From positions 3,775,001 through 3,839,000 of the forward strand of contig BSBM01000036.1 of NCBI GenBank assembly GCA_027924585.1: a stretch of DNA of 64,000 nt. Direction: 5' to 3'. The position numbers and the translations under genes were made by a program. The notes under the pieces are model-generated. The model was not told the origin of the DNA. It did no database searches and worked only from the letters and a program-made list of their open reading frames with translations. Origin of the DNA: Larix kaempferi. Taxonomy: Eukaryota > Streptophyta > Pinopsida > Pinales > Pinaceae. Below are positions 23,676-34,070 of the stretch, one piece after another. Each line of letters starts with the position of its first letter. Position 1 is the first letter of the stretch.

Positions 23676-24166
23676 AACCACACGGGCTGTTACAATCTTT
23701 GGCAATAGAGCTAGGGGGCAAGACTGTTTCCACTAACGTGGAAGTAGTCGTTGCCCCATTGGATTATAACTTACTCCTTGGTCGTAATTGGTTTTATGCC
23801 ATGACTGTGGTCGCATCATCTGTATTCCGCATCGTGCAATTTCCCCACCAAGGGAAGATTGTCACTATTGACCAACTATATTTCTGCACATCGGACACCA
23901 CTACTCACCCCGCAGATAATGTCCCTGTATTGGGACACTCTTCGCATTTATTTGAGAGTGTGTGGGTAGGACTCTTTAAATATTCATCCCTCATGGGAGT
24001 ATTTCCAACATCAAATCCCCCTTCTCATATCGCCACGGTGAACATGATTTCCTCTATGATCCCATCGTCATCCAACTCCACTGACCAATGGCTTGTGCCC
24101 GATCCTGATCAGTTTGATTTTGATTGGATATGTCATGCCTCTTACACCTGTGGAAGCTACTTATGA
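23676..24166 (+). pseudogene. E2 protease remnant without active site
   Basis: From about 23676 the frame reads GFQPHGLLQSLAIELGGKTV, then APLDYNLLLGRNWFYAM and VASSVFRIVQFPHQGK, matching the C-terminal half of the E1 protease (DYNLLLGRSYMYAM, VASSVFRIMMFPHEGR). The N-terminal half with D-[ST]-G is missing. The frame stays open to 24166 through a variable linker. Confidence 0.75.
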
Positions 24167-24290
24167 GGCTATCTAATCAGCACCTGATGACTACTTTTAA
24201 GTGTCTTCTACATCTTGTTCTCCACCCTTATAGCGGAATTCATCCTTACCCGATCCTCTACTCCATACTTTTCATTCTGACGAGTCCATC

Positions 24291-25340
24291 GTGGAGATAA
24301 TGAGTGTGGATGAACCCCCAAGGGAAGACCTCCACCATCGATTGTCTTTCCTCCCACCGCCAGACTTTGTGGAGAACCACATTGAAACAATCATTTCGTC
24401 GGATGTCTTTCCTTCCACTCAATATCCGATCCTCACTTGTGATACGGTAACTGAGGGAAACTTGGAAAAAATTACGCCTACATTTTCAATTGACATCTCA
24501 GCAACCCTCAATGTCATGGAACATATTCGTATAGGCCAAAACTACTCTCCCGAAGAGATCACCACATATACGGCCTTATTCAAACAGTTCCACGACGTAT
24601 TTGCATGGAGCTACGAGGAAATGCTCGGGATTGATCTTGCTATCGTTGTACATGAGATCAGAACATATCCCGAGGCAAAACCTGTCCAACAAAAATTACG
24701 TCCAGTGAACCCTCATAAAACTACGGCTATCAAGGCATAAATTGAAATTTTTTTGAAAGTCGGGTTCATTTATCCTATTCCCTTGACAGATTGGGTCTCC
24801 AATATCGTCCCTGTCACCAAAAATCAGGGCACCATTAGGGGTTTATGTTGATTACAGCGATTTAAATAAGGCTTGTCCCAAGGACAACTACCCTACCCCA
24901 TTCATCGACCAAATCATTGACAACTGTGCTGGAAGCGTCATTTTATTCTTCATGGATGGATTTTTCGGCTATAATCAAATTGAGATTCACCCGACCGATC
25001 AACATAAAACTGCTTTCATCTTCCCATGGGGAACGTTTGCATATCACAAAATCCCCTTTGTACTTAAAAATGTTGGTGCTACATTCCAGTGGGCTATGTC
25101 GTACGCCTTCCACGACGTGAAGGACTTTGTGGAGCCATACCTCGATGATCTCCCTGCTCATTCAAATTGTCATGAGATTCACATTGACCATCTGACGGTT
25201 GTATTCCTTAGATGTAGACGGTATAACATCTGTCTAAACCCTCACAAGTGCATATTTTGTGTCGAGTTTGGATGCCTCTTAGGCTTCATCGTTTCAAAAT
25301 ATGGGATTATTGAAGAAGGACGTCCCATTCATTTGGGATG
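24291..25340 (+). pseudogene. E2 reverse transcriptase
   Basis: The frame 24291-24740 holds the pre-RT part (DVFAWSYEEMLGID). After a stop and one frameshift near 24845 the core follows: VDYSDLNKACPKDNYPTP, FFMDGFFGYNQIEIHP, FAYHKIPFVLKNVGATFQ and PYLDDL with YLDD at 25138. Both catalytic Asp blocks are kept. The sequence CLNPHKCIFCVEFGCLLGF continues to about 25310, where a deletion joins it to LLKKDVPF-type RNase H entry sequence, so the thumb/connection is missing. Confidence 0.85.
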
Positions 25341-25565
25341 ATTATGCCCAACAATCTTTTGGCAACCTAAAGCATGCTATCACTCATGCCCCTGTGTTGC
25401 AACCACCCAATTACACCAAGGATTACATCCTTTGAGTCCATGTGGTACCGTCCATATGTCGTTAAACGTGTCTTGGAGAAGGGGGCATGTGAACTCAAAG
25501 ATTATGATGGGATATATTTGGGATAGCCTTGCAATGGGCTCTACCTGAAGCGGTACTATGCCTAA
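25306..25565 (+). pseudogene. E2 RNase H start fused by deletion to integrase C-terminus
   Basis: PFIWDDYAQQSFGNLKHA and VLQPPNYTKDYIL at about 25325-25432 are the start of gypsy RNase H. The next bases (from about 25434) read ESMWYRPYVVKRVLEKG and end PCNGLYLKRYYA, which is the integrase C-terminus as in E1 at 4605-4737. Almost all of RNase H and the integrase zinc and catalytic domains are deleted. E1 has about 1.5 kb between the same two points. Confidence 0.8.
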
Positions 25566-25691
25566 GTCTTTTACGCATTAGTACTTTGTATATATTGTAC
25601 ATGGTGTGTGTTTTGTGTGGTGTGACGCTTTACTTTTAGTGTGCTAGGATCTTGTATTTACACTTATACCATGTTCTTCCTGGATGTGCAG

Positions 25692-25940
25692 ATGGCGACA
25701 TGTCTTGGATTTGCGAACGGTGCCAGCCGGCATACCCGTAATCTTGCCTCGACAGCCTAGGTACTCTATTCCCCCACCGATGATCTCATTAGCTCGATAG
25801 GAAGTTGTTTAGGATATGCAACCAACAATGTCGTTGAGTATCATGCAGTGATTGGATTGTTGACCGATGCTCTTTCCCTGGGCATGGACCACATTATCAT
25901 CCATCTTTACTCACAATTAGTGGTCTTTCATCTTAACCGT
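25692..25940 (+). pseudogene. E2 aRNH, part 1 (interrupted by E3)
   Basis: From ATG 25692 the frame reads MATCLGFANGASR, then a stop, then VLYSPTDDL, TNNVVEYHAVIGLLTDALSL and IIHLYSQLVVFHLNR. It is the paralogue of E1 aRNH. The first catalytic Asp is Asn (FANG) and the Asp before S-Q-L is Tyr. The frame is cut after CTTAACCGT by the E3 insertion and resumes at 37873. Confidence 0.75.
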
Positions 25941-26729
25941 TGTTGGTAGGCAGTTAGATGGGTCATTATCGCAGCACCGCGAGTGCTGTGATATGGCAGA
26001 AGCCGGAAAGACGAAGCACAAATGATGATATCTTATGTAATTTTTTGTCAATTGTACCGCGGTATGCGGGTTTTTGGGTCATTTGGACCACAATAGTTAG
26101 ATTTTGGGTTAGTTACTTTGAAGTGTCGGTTAGGAAGTTGTTAGTAAGTGGACAAACAATGTAAAGGCGAAAGCCTATAAATAGATGTAGGTGTGTAGGT
26201 GTTGAATAATCTAAGCTGTATCATCTTATGTTGAAAACCTTTTTGGAGATCTTGGTCCAAAGCGGAATATTTGGTATCTGGGTTTTTGTGGAGTTAATAT
26301 AATGAGACAGAGTTGTTGAGCAAAATTCCTGTGTTTTTCCTGGTGATTTATGGTAATGCATTTCGCAATATGAATATATGGATGATGCAATGTTTCCTTG
26401 TTGCGATTAATGCTTTAATGTTATATCTGTTGCGATTATGAATGGTTCTGTTGAATGATGCTATGAATGTGAATGATGTCCGAGTTAAATGCATAGATCT
26501 GTTCCTAAAATGCTGCAATAAGTTAATTAATTGAGCCACAAACATCCTCCTTCATTCGGCGGAAACATGGTTCCGTCAACTCTCCCTTGAACATCTTGGG
26601 TGAGACCTCATCTACTCTACAGGTGTTGCTGGACGGGATAAAACCTGTCTGGGCCAGTGCTCAGGGAGATCGCGGTGGTTTGGGTGTCGACGATGAGTGG
26701 AACCCCTGTCGACTGGGTTTGTGTCAACA
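25941..26729 (+). repeat. E3 5' LTR
   Basis: TGTTGGTAGG...TGTCAACA, same length as the 3' LTR. A TATA box is at 26176. The left flank is the aRNH of E2. Confidence 0.95.
26176..26183 (+). promoter_or_regulatory. E3 5' LTR TATA box
   Basis: TATAAATA lies 235 bases into the LTR and is kept in the 3' LTR at 37319-37326. It is the likely core promoter of the element. Confidence 0.65.
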
Positions 26730-26731
26730 AA

Positions 26732-26749
26732 TGGTTCCGTTGTCAGGAC
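26732..26749 (+). other. E3 primer binding site
   Basis: TGGTTCCGTTGTCAGGAC starts two bases after the LTR end. TGG at the start pairs with the CCA end of a tRNA. The rest resembles the TGGCGCCGTTGCCGGGGA-type site (tRNA-Asp) of several plant gypsy elements with a few changes; the tRNA assignment is tentative. Confidence 0.5.
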
Positions 26750-26773
26750 CATAGTGAGAAGTGAAAGGAGGAC

Positions 26774-27529
26774 ATGTTGTGGCATCCGATGCAACCGAAA
26801 ATCCAGAACTGGTTTGACCAGAAGTTGCAAGAGTTCACTGAAAAGGAAAACCAGAACCCTCGACTGACGGTATATTAGTGGGTGGAAAGGTACATTCACG
26901 ATGGTCCGCATGAATATTTTTTCTGTGAATTCCCAGTCATCTTGTTCGAGTGGTTGGCAAAGTTGACCTTTCAGAAGAGGAACTTCCAAGGTGGTGAACC
27001 AACGACCTAGACCCCAGAGCTGATCCAGGAGCTGTAGGAAGTCAACAACAAAGCGTCACGGGTTGTCGAAGTTTGGCTTGATAGCATATTGGAAGGCTAT
27101 ATCACTAAATTTGTGGTTGATACAAAAAAATCCTATAGTGAAGCTGAAAGATATTTCTTCCATGGACCACGGGGAAGGTTTCTGTTGTCGCTCCAACTAT
27201 TGATTAAGATGATTATTTGCGAGAAGGGTATATTGAAGATGCATCTGGATCAATAAACAACCTGTTGGGTGGAGGTCGTGGGTACCGCGACAGCAGGGGG
27301 CGATACATGGAATGATAAGGGGTATATGGGTGCAGGTCATGACGAGACTGTGAGTGAAGCCGAGGAAGAGAGTGGTCTTACAAGGGAGGAGCAAGTTTTC
27401 GACAGGAAAAGAGGCAGAGGACAGGAGAAGGTCCTGTTGCGATTGAACCTCAAGACCGCGAAGGAAGACCACATGGGACGAAGCGAACTTACAGTTCGAA
27501 CAAGGAAAACCAGGCTACACCTAGGATAG
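26774..27529 (+). pseudogene. E3 pre-Gag coding region, function not recognised
   Basis: From ATG 26774 one frame reads MQPKIQNWFDQKLQEF, then YIHDGPHEYFF, KASRVVEVWLDSILEGY and AERYFFHGPRGRFLL, broken by three TAG stops where Gln would fit. From 27269 another frame is charged and Arg/Glu-rich. It precedes the capsid-like domain and may be a matrix-like Gag N-terminus. I do not recognise a family. Confidence 0.4.
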
Positions 27530-27670
27530 AGGCAAGACCAAACCCCAATAGTCACGTGCCCACACCTCCACTCACTATCTGTCAACCAATAAGAAACACA
27601 ACTTCAACACCACCGTTTCAACAAAACTTGATTGCTAGTAGTTCAGCGACTACAGGAAGAAAGCGCAGGA

Positions 27671-28602
27671 TGGCGGGCGACGATACAAAGTTGCCACTAT
27701 TCCATGGAAACTGAATAGATAATCCTGAACAATATTGGTTCTTATGTGAGGCAGTATGGACCGTGAAGCAAATTACTAATGATGATGCTAAGAAAGGACA
27801 GTTAGTGACAACTCTGCAAGGTCATGCATTAGACTGGTTTATGAAGTTTTTTCTAGTCCCTATAGGAGCTCCGGAGAACACGCTAGACGATATCAGGAAA
27901 GGATTGATTGCAGAATTCAAAAAACCCAAGTTTGAAGCATAGTATATTACAGAACTAAAAGAGATTAAGCAGTATCCCAATGAAACGGTGTGGGATTTTG
28001 ACCAGCGATTTAAAACATTGATGGCGAGGGTCAGCTTCGACATGAGCACTGTCCAACACAAGGAATGGTTCATTGCAGCATTGCTCCCACACATTCGATT
28101 ACCGTTGATGCAACAAAACATTACAACACCAAGTGAAGCTTTGGAGATTGCAATGCGGTTGGAAGCTTCGCCGATTGGTGAGAACGCAGCTGGTATGTTG
28201 CAGATTCAGACGCAGTTGGCTAATTTGACCATACAGCTACAAGATCTTAAGAAGGGAAAGGAACAGCGTGAAGAAGTATGGTGTACGCGATGTCGAGGAG
28301 AAGGGCATACTAAGGATAATTGCCCAGACTTCCACAATTATCTGGTTTCAGGAGCACCAAATCCATTGAGTGGCGATGGCATGCCGTGGTGTCGCATCTG
28401 TCAGGTATATGGGCACCGCCATGATGAATGTCACTATATGCAGAAAATGGTCACAAAATCGATGAATCTATATTGCACATTCTGCAAATCGGTGGGACAT
28501 GAAGACAAAGATTGTCGTGCATATGGGTTGCTTCAGGAGAGAACGTACGATTCATTCTATGTGAAGGACGACCAGCATGTTGTACAACAACCGCAACCGT
28601 AG
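27671..28602 (+). pseudogene. E3 Gag: capsid-like domain and first three zinc knuckles
   Basis: The frame from ATG 27671 begins KLPLFHGN, then TLQGHALDWFMKFF, DIRKGLIAEFKKPKFE, TVWDFDQRFKTLMARV and WFIAALLPHIRLPLMQQN, the retrotrans_gag pattern. Stops at 27714 and 27941 break the first part; 27988-28602 is open. Three CCHC knuckles follow at 28282-28323 (CTRCRGEGHTKDNC), 28390-28431 (CRICQVYGHRHDEC) and 28474-28515 (CTFCKSVGHEDKDC), all with full C-x2-C-x4-H-x4-C ligands. Knuckle 1 and 2 are separated by an SGAPNPLSG linker. Confidence 0.85.
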
Positions 28603-29110
28603 GTATCCCTACCGCAGGTACAGTTTGTACCGCAGCAACAACCACAGTAGTTTATGCCGCAATATGCTCCGATGCAAATGGCTCCACAGCAGCCACAGTA
28701 CGTTCAGCAACCACAGTATGCACAGCAAGGGAAAGGCATGCAACCAATTCCTATGCAGCAACAGTTCAATCAACTACAGTACCAGCAGCAAGGCGGATTC
28801 CATGGAGGATTTCGGGGTGGACATGGAGGAGGATTTGGTCATGGTGGAGGACGAGGAGGTCACGGACCTGTTCAGTGCTATCACTGCGTGGTATGAGGAC
28901 ACTGCCAGCAAGATTTCCCACTGTTGCAGACGTAGTGTATGTTTTGTTTTGTTACAGATCATACTGTGGAAAACTGCCCACAATTGATTGCACGATGGCA
29001 AGCAAGGAACGTTCAATAGTTGCAGAATCAGAATCAGGCGCAACATCCAATACAGAATCAAGTGCAGCAACCGACGCAGAACCAAAACCAACTCCCGAAT
29101 CAGAATGCTA
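28603..29110 (+). pseudogene. E3 Gag C-terminus: Gln/Gly-rich linker and two more zinc knuckles
   Basis: The same frame continues after a stop as a Gln/Pro-rich (MAPQQPQYVQQPQYAQQ) and then Gly-rich (GGFRGGHGGGFGHGGG) linker. Knuckle 4 at 28876-28916 reads CYHCVV-stop-GHCQQDF, with an internal TGA and the last Cys changed to Phe. Knuckle 5 at 28936-28977 reads CMFCFVTDHTVENC with all ligands. A Gln/Asn-rich tail follows. Five knuckles in one Gag is unusual. Confidence 0.75.
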
Positions 29111-29271
29111 ATTAGAACGTCAACCAACTGGGGAATCCGCCGCTGAACCAGAATCAGGGTGCGAGTGTTGCGACAATTTTTGCGGAGCCAAGGCCACAAG
29201 ACGCAGCTGTCGCAATTATCACTCGTGGACGTTCAACGACAGGAGGGGATAGCTCACACCCGCTCATTCGA

Positions 29272-30100
29272 TTGACAGGGCAGAAGAAGGTGTCATTTGG
29301 CATTGAGTCTGAGCATGATGCATTCTTTCAGGTGCTTCGTGCGATGGACCAAGATCACGGTAAGGCTATTATTTCCGACATGCCCCCTGTCTTTGATGCC
29401 ACTTCAGAGGCAAGTCCATCGGCACAATCTAGAACCTTGCAAAAATTCTTTGAGAGCTGTTTATTGTTGGCAAGGGATCCCGCTGCTCTTGCTGAGATTG
29501 AGGGATTGTTGCAACGACCAACTAGGGGACGGCAAGAGTCCATGGTAAACTCCTTACAACGACAGAAGACAGGTAAGGAGATGCGCATGAACATACAAAT
29601 TGGGGACTATGAAGTTGATTCGGTTATTCTGGATATTGGTTCGGATGTCAACATCTTCACCAAGCAGGCATGGCAGAAAATGGGGAGCCCCCCATTGAGA
29701 TGGTCTCCTGTACAACTCCGGAAAGTTAATCACGCCAAGGTGACACCGATTGGGAGAGTTCCACGCTTGGTGGTGGACATTGAGGGAATGAAGACTTATG
29801 CTGACTTTGACGTCATCGAAGTAGTTGAAGGGGGAAGCTCTTATCCCGCATTGTTGGGGATTGGATGGGCTAACGACAGTGGAGGAGTAATCAACTTTAA
29901 GAGGCAGATGATGACTTTTGAAAACCGCGATCTCAAAGTTATAGCCTCGTTGGATCCGACTGAAGGACGCAAATACATTGAACAAGTGAAGGATGAAGAT
30001 CCCAGTGGATGGGACCATGCATTCAATATTTCAGAAGATTATATTCATCCAACTGCCAATGGTGAGCTTGGATGGCGTAGTGACAGTTCTGCGTCTTCCG
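29272..30100 (+). pseudogene. E3 protease domain
   Basis: This is the first part of the longest open frame in the window (29272-30843, 523 codons). A helical lead-in is followed by the aspartic protease: VDSVILDIGSDVNIFTKQAW at about 29615-29665 with the catalytic D-x-G-S, then RVPRLVVDIEGMKTYADFDV and YPALLGIGWANDSGGVI, the flap/ALLGIGW region typical of gypsy proteases. The domain itself has no stop. Its product would be a dimeric aspartic protease acting on the polyprotein. Confidence 0.8.
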
Positions 30101-30843
30101 AATCTGACGATGCTTTAGAACATTGGCAGAATCGCTTGCATGAGGTATCGCTCCGCAAGTGTGGGTTAGTCACGCAGTCATTGTGCCGCGTTGCGACTGA
30201 AACAGTTACATTACTAGTATACAAAGGGATGCCTGGCTTGTCTGACTTTCTGGCGGCATTCAAGGAAAACGTTTCAGAACCACAGCGACTGTTGGCATTG
30301 GAGGATGCACTGAAGGCTGCTCCAGCATTTTGGTGGGCGACACACAAGAAATCAATTGAAAGATGGTCGCAATGCAGGAGATTGATGGCGGTTCATTTCG
30401 GCGATACCGAGGTTTACCACACAGGGAAATATGATGGTCGGAATGACCCTGACAGTCATTTGATGGAGTGTCAAACAGTATGGGCATCACGACCAAGAGA
30501 TGAGTGGGTCCATGCCTTTGTCCATACTTTGGACGAGATGTCGCGCTCATGGTATACTGCAGCTGAATTGCGCGGGGAAATTTCCACTTGGTTGGAGTTG
30601 ACGGTACGTTTTACCCATACCTTCAGCTTCGTGGATGCCAACCCAGATGTCCATAATGTTTTGCAGCTCATCCGCGATGTGGTTCTGAAGGTTGTTCCAG
30701 TGGCATATCCTGCAGATACGCATACGCACTACAAGATGCAGTTCATGATGGTATGTTATAATATCACTGGTGGGTCAGAAGATGGTGATGATTCACAGAA
30801 TGTCAATAGTACAGAATCCGAAGGAAGTCACGATATCACCTGA
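30101..30843 (+). pseudogene. E3 second Gag-like domain between protease and RT
   Basis: In the same open frame after the protease comes RRLMAVHFGDTEVYHTGKYD at about 30380-30440, then NDPDSHLMECQTVW, DEWVHAFVHTLDEMSRSWY, ELRGEISTWLELTVRFTHTF and VHNVLQLIRDVV. The pattern (Y-D-G-x-N-D-P at the start, W near the middle, S-W-Y, then T-W-x-E-L-T-x-x-F) is that of the retrotransposon Gag capsid domain. It is distinct from the first one at 27671. I call the similarity from pattern only. The frame ends at TGA 30841 shortly before the RT lead-in in another frame. Confidence 0.6.
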
Positions 30844-30859
30844 TGCACCAAGTGATCCA

Positions 30860-31875
30860 ATCAGTCAGCCGCTGAAACTCCGTAAGGTCAATATTGGGAT
30901 AGAGGACAGTCCCAAGTTCACAAATGTCGAGGACTATTGGGACGATGAGATGATGGGGAGGTCACCGACTTGCTACATGAATTCCAAGACTTGTTTCCTA
31001 CTAATTTTCCTGAGATGAAAGGTATTTTGGGCGATTTAGGGGAGATGAAGATCCCACTGAAACTAGATTCCAAGCCAATCAGACAGCGCCCATATCGACT
31101 GAATCCCCGCCATAAGGAAAGGGTTAAGGTAGAACTTGATCGCATGTTGGATGCTAGCATTATTGAACCGGTCGAGGAGTCGTAATGGATCAGGCCTATG
31201 GTGGTGGAGGACAAGAAGATTGGTGAAGTGCGCATTTGTGTCGATTTGTGGAAATTGAATGACGCATGTTTGCATGATCCATTTCCAACCTCCTTTACTC
31301 ACAAGGTGCTCGAAGGCGTGGGAGGCCAGGAGATGTATTCTTTCACATATGGGTTCTCTGGCTATCATCAGATCCAAATCGCCAAGGAAGACCGCCACAA
31401 GAGAACTTTTGTGACAAAATGTGGTTGTTTTCAGTACACAGTGATGCCGTTTGAATTGAAGAATGCACCTGCGATATTCTTGCGGGTTGTCGTTGCCGCG
31501 TTCAAGGATTTCATTCAAAAAACTTTGCAGGTATACATGGATGACTGGACAGTCTATGCCTTGATCAGCGATCATCTGGAAAACCTACGGTTGATGTTGG
31601 AGTGCTGTCGACAACATCAGATATCGCTGAACTTGAAGAAGTGCATCTTTTGTGGACCATTCGGAATACTGTTGGGTCACATTGTGTGCAAGCAAGGGTT
31701 GTTAGTCGACCCAACAAAGATTGCGCTTATTCTGAGCTTAACACTGCTGACTAATGTCAAGCAGTTGCGAGCGACGTTGGGACACACGGGGTATTATCGC
31801 AAGTTCATCAGGGGTTATGCAGCGATTACAACCCCTATGGATAAGTTATTGAAGAAAGACGTGGTATTTCAATAG
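30860..31875 (+). pseudogene. E3 reverse transcriptase
   Basis: The pre-RT segment spans two frames: KFTNVEDYWDDEMMG (frame of 30770-31018), then FQDLFPTNFPEMKGILGD and RQRPYRLNPRHKERVKVELD (30970-31185), ending at TAA 31183. The RT core is open at 31198-31875: EVRICVDLWKLNDACLHDPF, FTYGFSGYHQIQIAKEDRH, CFQYTVMPFELKNAPAIF and VYMDDWTVYAL, then LRATLGHTGYYRKFIRGYA. The first catalytic Asp block, usually F-T-D-G-F-S-G, is F-T-Y-G, so the metal-binding Asp is lost; the YMDD pair is kept. Confidence 0.9.
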
Positions 31876-32400
31876 AGCCCTGGATGTCAAGATAGTTTTG
31901 AGACGCTGAAGGCTAAGATGGCTTCAGTGCCAATACTGGTATTTCTGGACTGGAGTAAGGAATTCCATGTCCACGTTGATGCATCATCGATCGCACTGGG
32001 TGTGGTGCTAGTACAACCAGGAGAGGGGGATCTAGATCACCCCATTGCTTTCGCAAGTCGAAAGTTGTCATCAGCAGAAAGGAACTATACCATTACAGAG
32101 AGGGAAAGCCTTGCGATGGTCTATGCACTGCAGAAGTTTCGGCACTACTTACTAGGAGGACACTTTAAGATGTTCACAGACCATTCTACATTAAAATATC
32201 TAGTCAATAAGCCTATGTTGGGGGGGAAGATATGTCGTTGTCTACTTCTTTTTCAGGAGTTCAATTTGGAAGTGATCGTGAAGCCTAGAAGTTTGAATGT
32301 CGGACCTGATCATCTATCGCGGATTGAGACAGGAGAGGAGCTTACTAATATTGACGACGGGTTTCCTAATGCGCAACTCTTTAAGGTTGAAGTAGCCGAT
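31876..32400 (+). pseudogene. E3 RNase H
   Basis: After a stop at 31873 the frame opens at 31918 and reads FHVHVDASSIALGVVLVQ (first Asp), FASRKLSSAERNYTITERES with the catalytic Glu, LAMVYALQKFRHYLLG, and FKMFTDHSTLKYLVNKP with the third acidic residue. The C-terminal RSLNVGPDHLSRI is present. The catalytic set looks complete. It directly precedes integrase in one continuous frame. Confidence 0.9.
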
Positions 32401-33591
32401 GGCTACTATGAAGAAATAATTCAATTTATAGCGACAGGTACCGCACCCGAGGAGTCCACCACTAGTCAGAAGAAGCAGTTGGTGGTCAAGGCTGCAGATT
32501 TCCAACTAATTGCAGGCGAGTTATACAAATTGGGCTCAGATGAGATATTGCGCCATTGTGTTTTGCCTCATGAGCAAGGGCATATATTGTCAGAAGCGCA
32601 CACAGGAGTGGCTGGGGGGAACTATGGAGGTCGTGCAACTGCCAGGAAGGTGCTTCGTGCGGGGCTCTGGTGGCCCACGCTACACAACGATGCTACAGAC
32701 TATACGCGGTCCTGCGATGTTTCTCAAAGAACCAAGAAGCCCTCCAGAAGGGATGAGATGCCGCTGATACCTCAACTAACCGTGCAGCCATTTGACAAAT
32801 GGGCAGTGGATTTCGTGGGACCAATCAACCCTCCTGGGAAGCGCACTGGTGCAAGATACATCATCATGGCAATAGATTATTTGACAAGATCGGCAGAGGC
32901 TGCACTAGTCGTTGATTGTTCCGCGGCGACAACCGCGCATTTCTTGTTTGACAACATTGTCACTCGATTTGGCTACCCCAAGATATTGATGAGTGATTAG
33001 GGAAGTCACTTTCTCAATCACACCATCAGCGCATTAACGAAGGAACTACAGATACAGCACAACAAGAGTATGCCATATCATCCGCAGGAAAATGGCACGA
33101 TGGAAGCTTTCAACAAGATATTGGAACATGCGCTGACAAAGGTGTGCAATGAGAACCGTGATGACTGGGATCTGAAAATCCCAGCAGTCTTGTGGGAGTA
33201 TCGCACCACATGTAAAAGGTTGACGGGGAGGACACCATTCAAGCTGGTGTATGGGCAAGAAGCGATTATGCCTATGGAGTACATTGTTCCGAGTCTGCGC
33301 ATAGCGGCAACAACAGGTATGGATGATGTAGCAGCATTAGAAGAACGTCTAGCGCAGTTGGTACAATTGGAAGAAGATCGCTTTATTGCAGGATTCCATC
33401 AGAGTGTGGACAAGGATCGCCAAAAGGCTTGGCACGATCGCCACATAAAAAACAAACAGTTTCAGCAGGGTGACTTGGTGCTGTTGTATGACAGCAAGTT
33501 TATGAAACATCCAGGAAAATTGCAAATGCATTGGCGTGGTACATATCGCATCAGTATCATAACTTTAGGAAGAGCAGTACAGTTGCAGTAG
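32401..33591 (+). pseudogene. E3 integrase
   Basis: The zinc domain starts HCVLPHEQGHILSEAHTG. The second His position reads GGNYGGRAT where a His is usual, and the second Cys of C-x2-C is Ser (CDVSQR). The core has KWAVDFVGP (Asp), MAIDYLTRSAEAALV, LMSD at 32992 followed by a stop where the next codon should be, GSHFLNH, and [12 protein letters not shown] with the Glu. The C-terminal part has [14 protein letters not shown] and HWRGTYRI. The frame runs 31918-33000 and 33070-33591, broken at 32998. Confidence 0.9.
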
Positions 33592-34070
33592 TTAGATGGA
33601 GCGATGCTTCCAAAGTTGATCAATGGTAGCAGGTTGAATCCCTACAGGTCGGGCTCGGAATAGCGTGATGCCTAAGTCGCATCAGCAACAACAACAAAAA
33701 AATAGGATGCTCGGTGGCAGGATGCTGCACCGACAGGGACAGAATGCGCAAGCAGGGAGGCTTGTGCCGCAGGTTAGGAGCAGTCCGCGACAGTGGCATG
33801 ACCGCGACTGGGTCAAATCAGCAATAAATGCCGAAAGTTTAAGACATTTAATTAACAATGCTTGTTTGAATGATGGGCATTAATGGCCGATCCGGTCAAT
33901 CAGATGACAGGATCGACAGTGGATTTGGGTCATTAAGGCAGGATTTGGTCTGAATTAATGCATGATTTAGTCATGATTACGAGGGATTGAATTGGGCGCT
34001 ATAAGAATGGGTCGAGGATGGTCGGAAGGCACATGTTTGTAACGAGTGAGTTCAGCTCCCGATTGTTGAA
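33592..34070 (+). other. E3 spacer between pol and post-pol ORF
   Basis: The first 75 bases still read as integrase tail (LPKLINGSRLNPYR). Then comes Gln-rich sequence near 33680 (CAACAACAACAAAAAAA run) and about 350 bases without coding features. Confidence 0.5.

Noticed and set aside
28774-29199. Minus-strand frames opposite E3 gag
   Set aside because: They are shadows of the Gln/Gly-rich gag region in the opposite strand.
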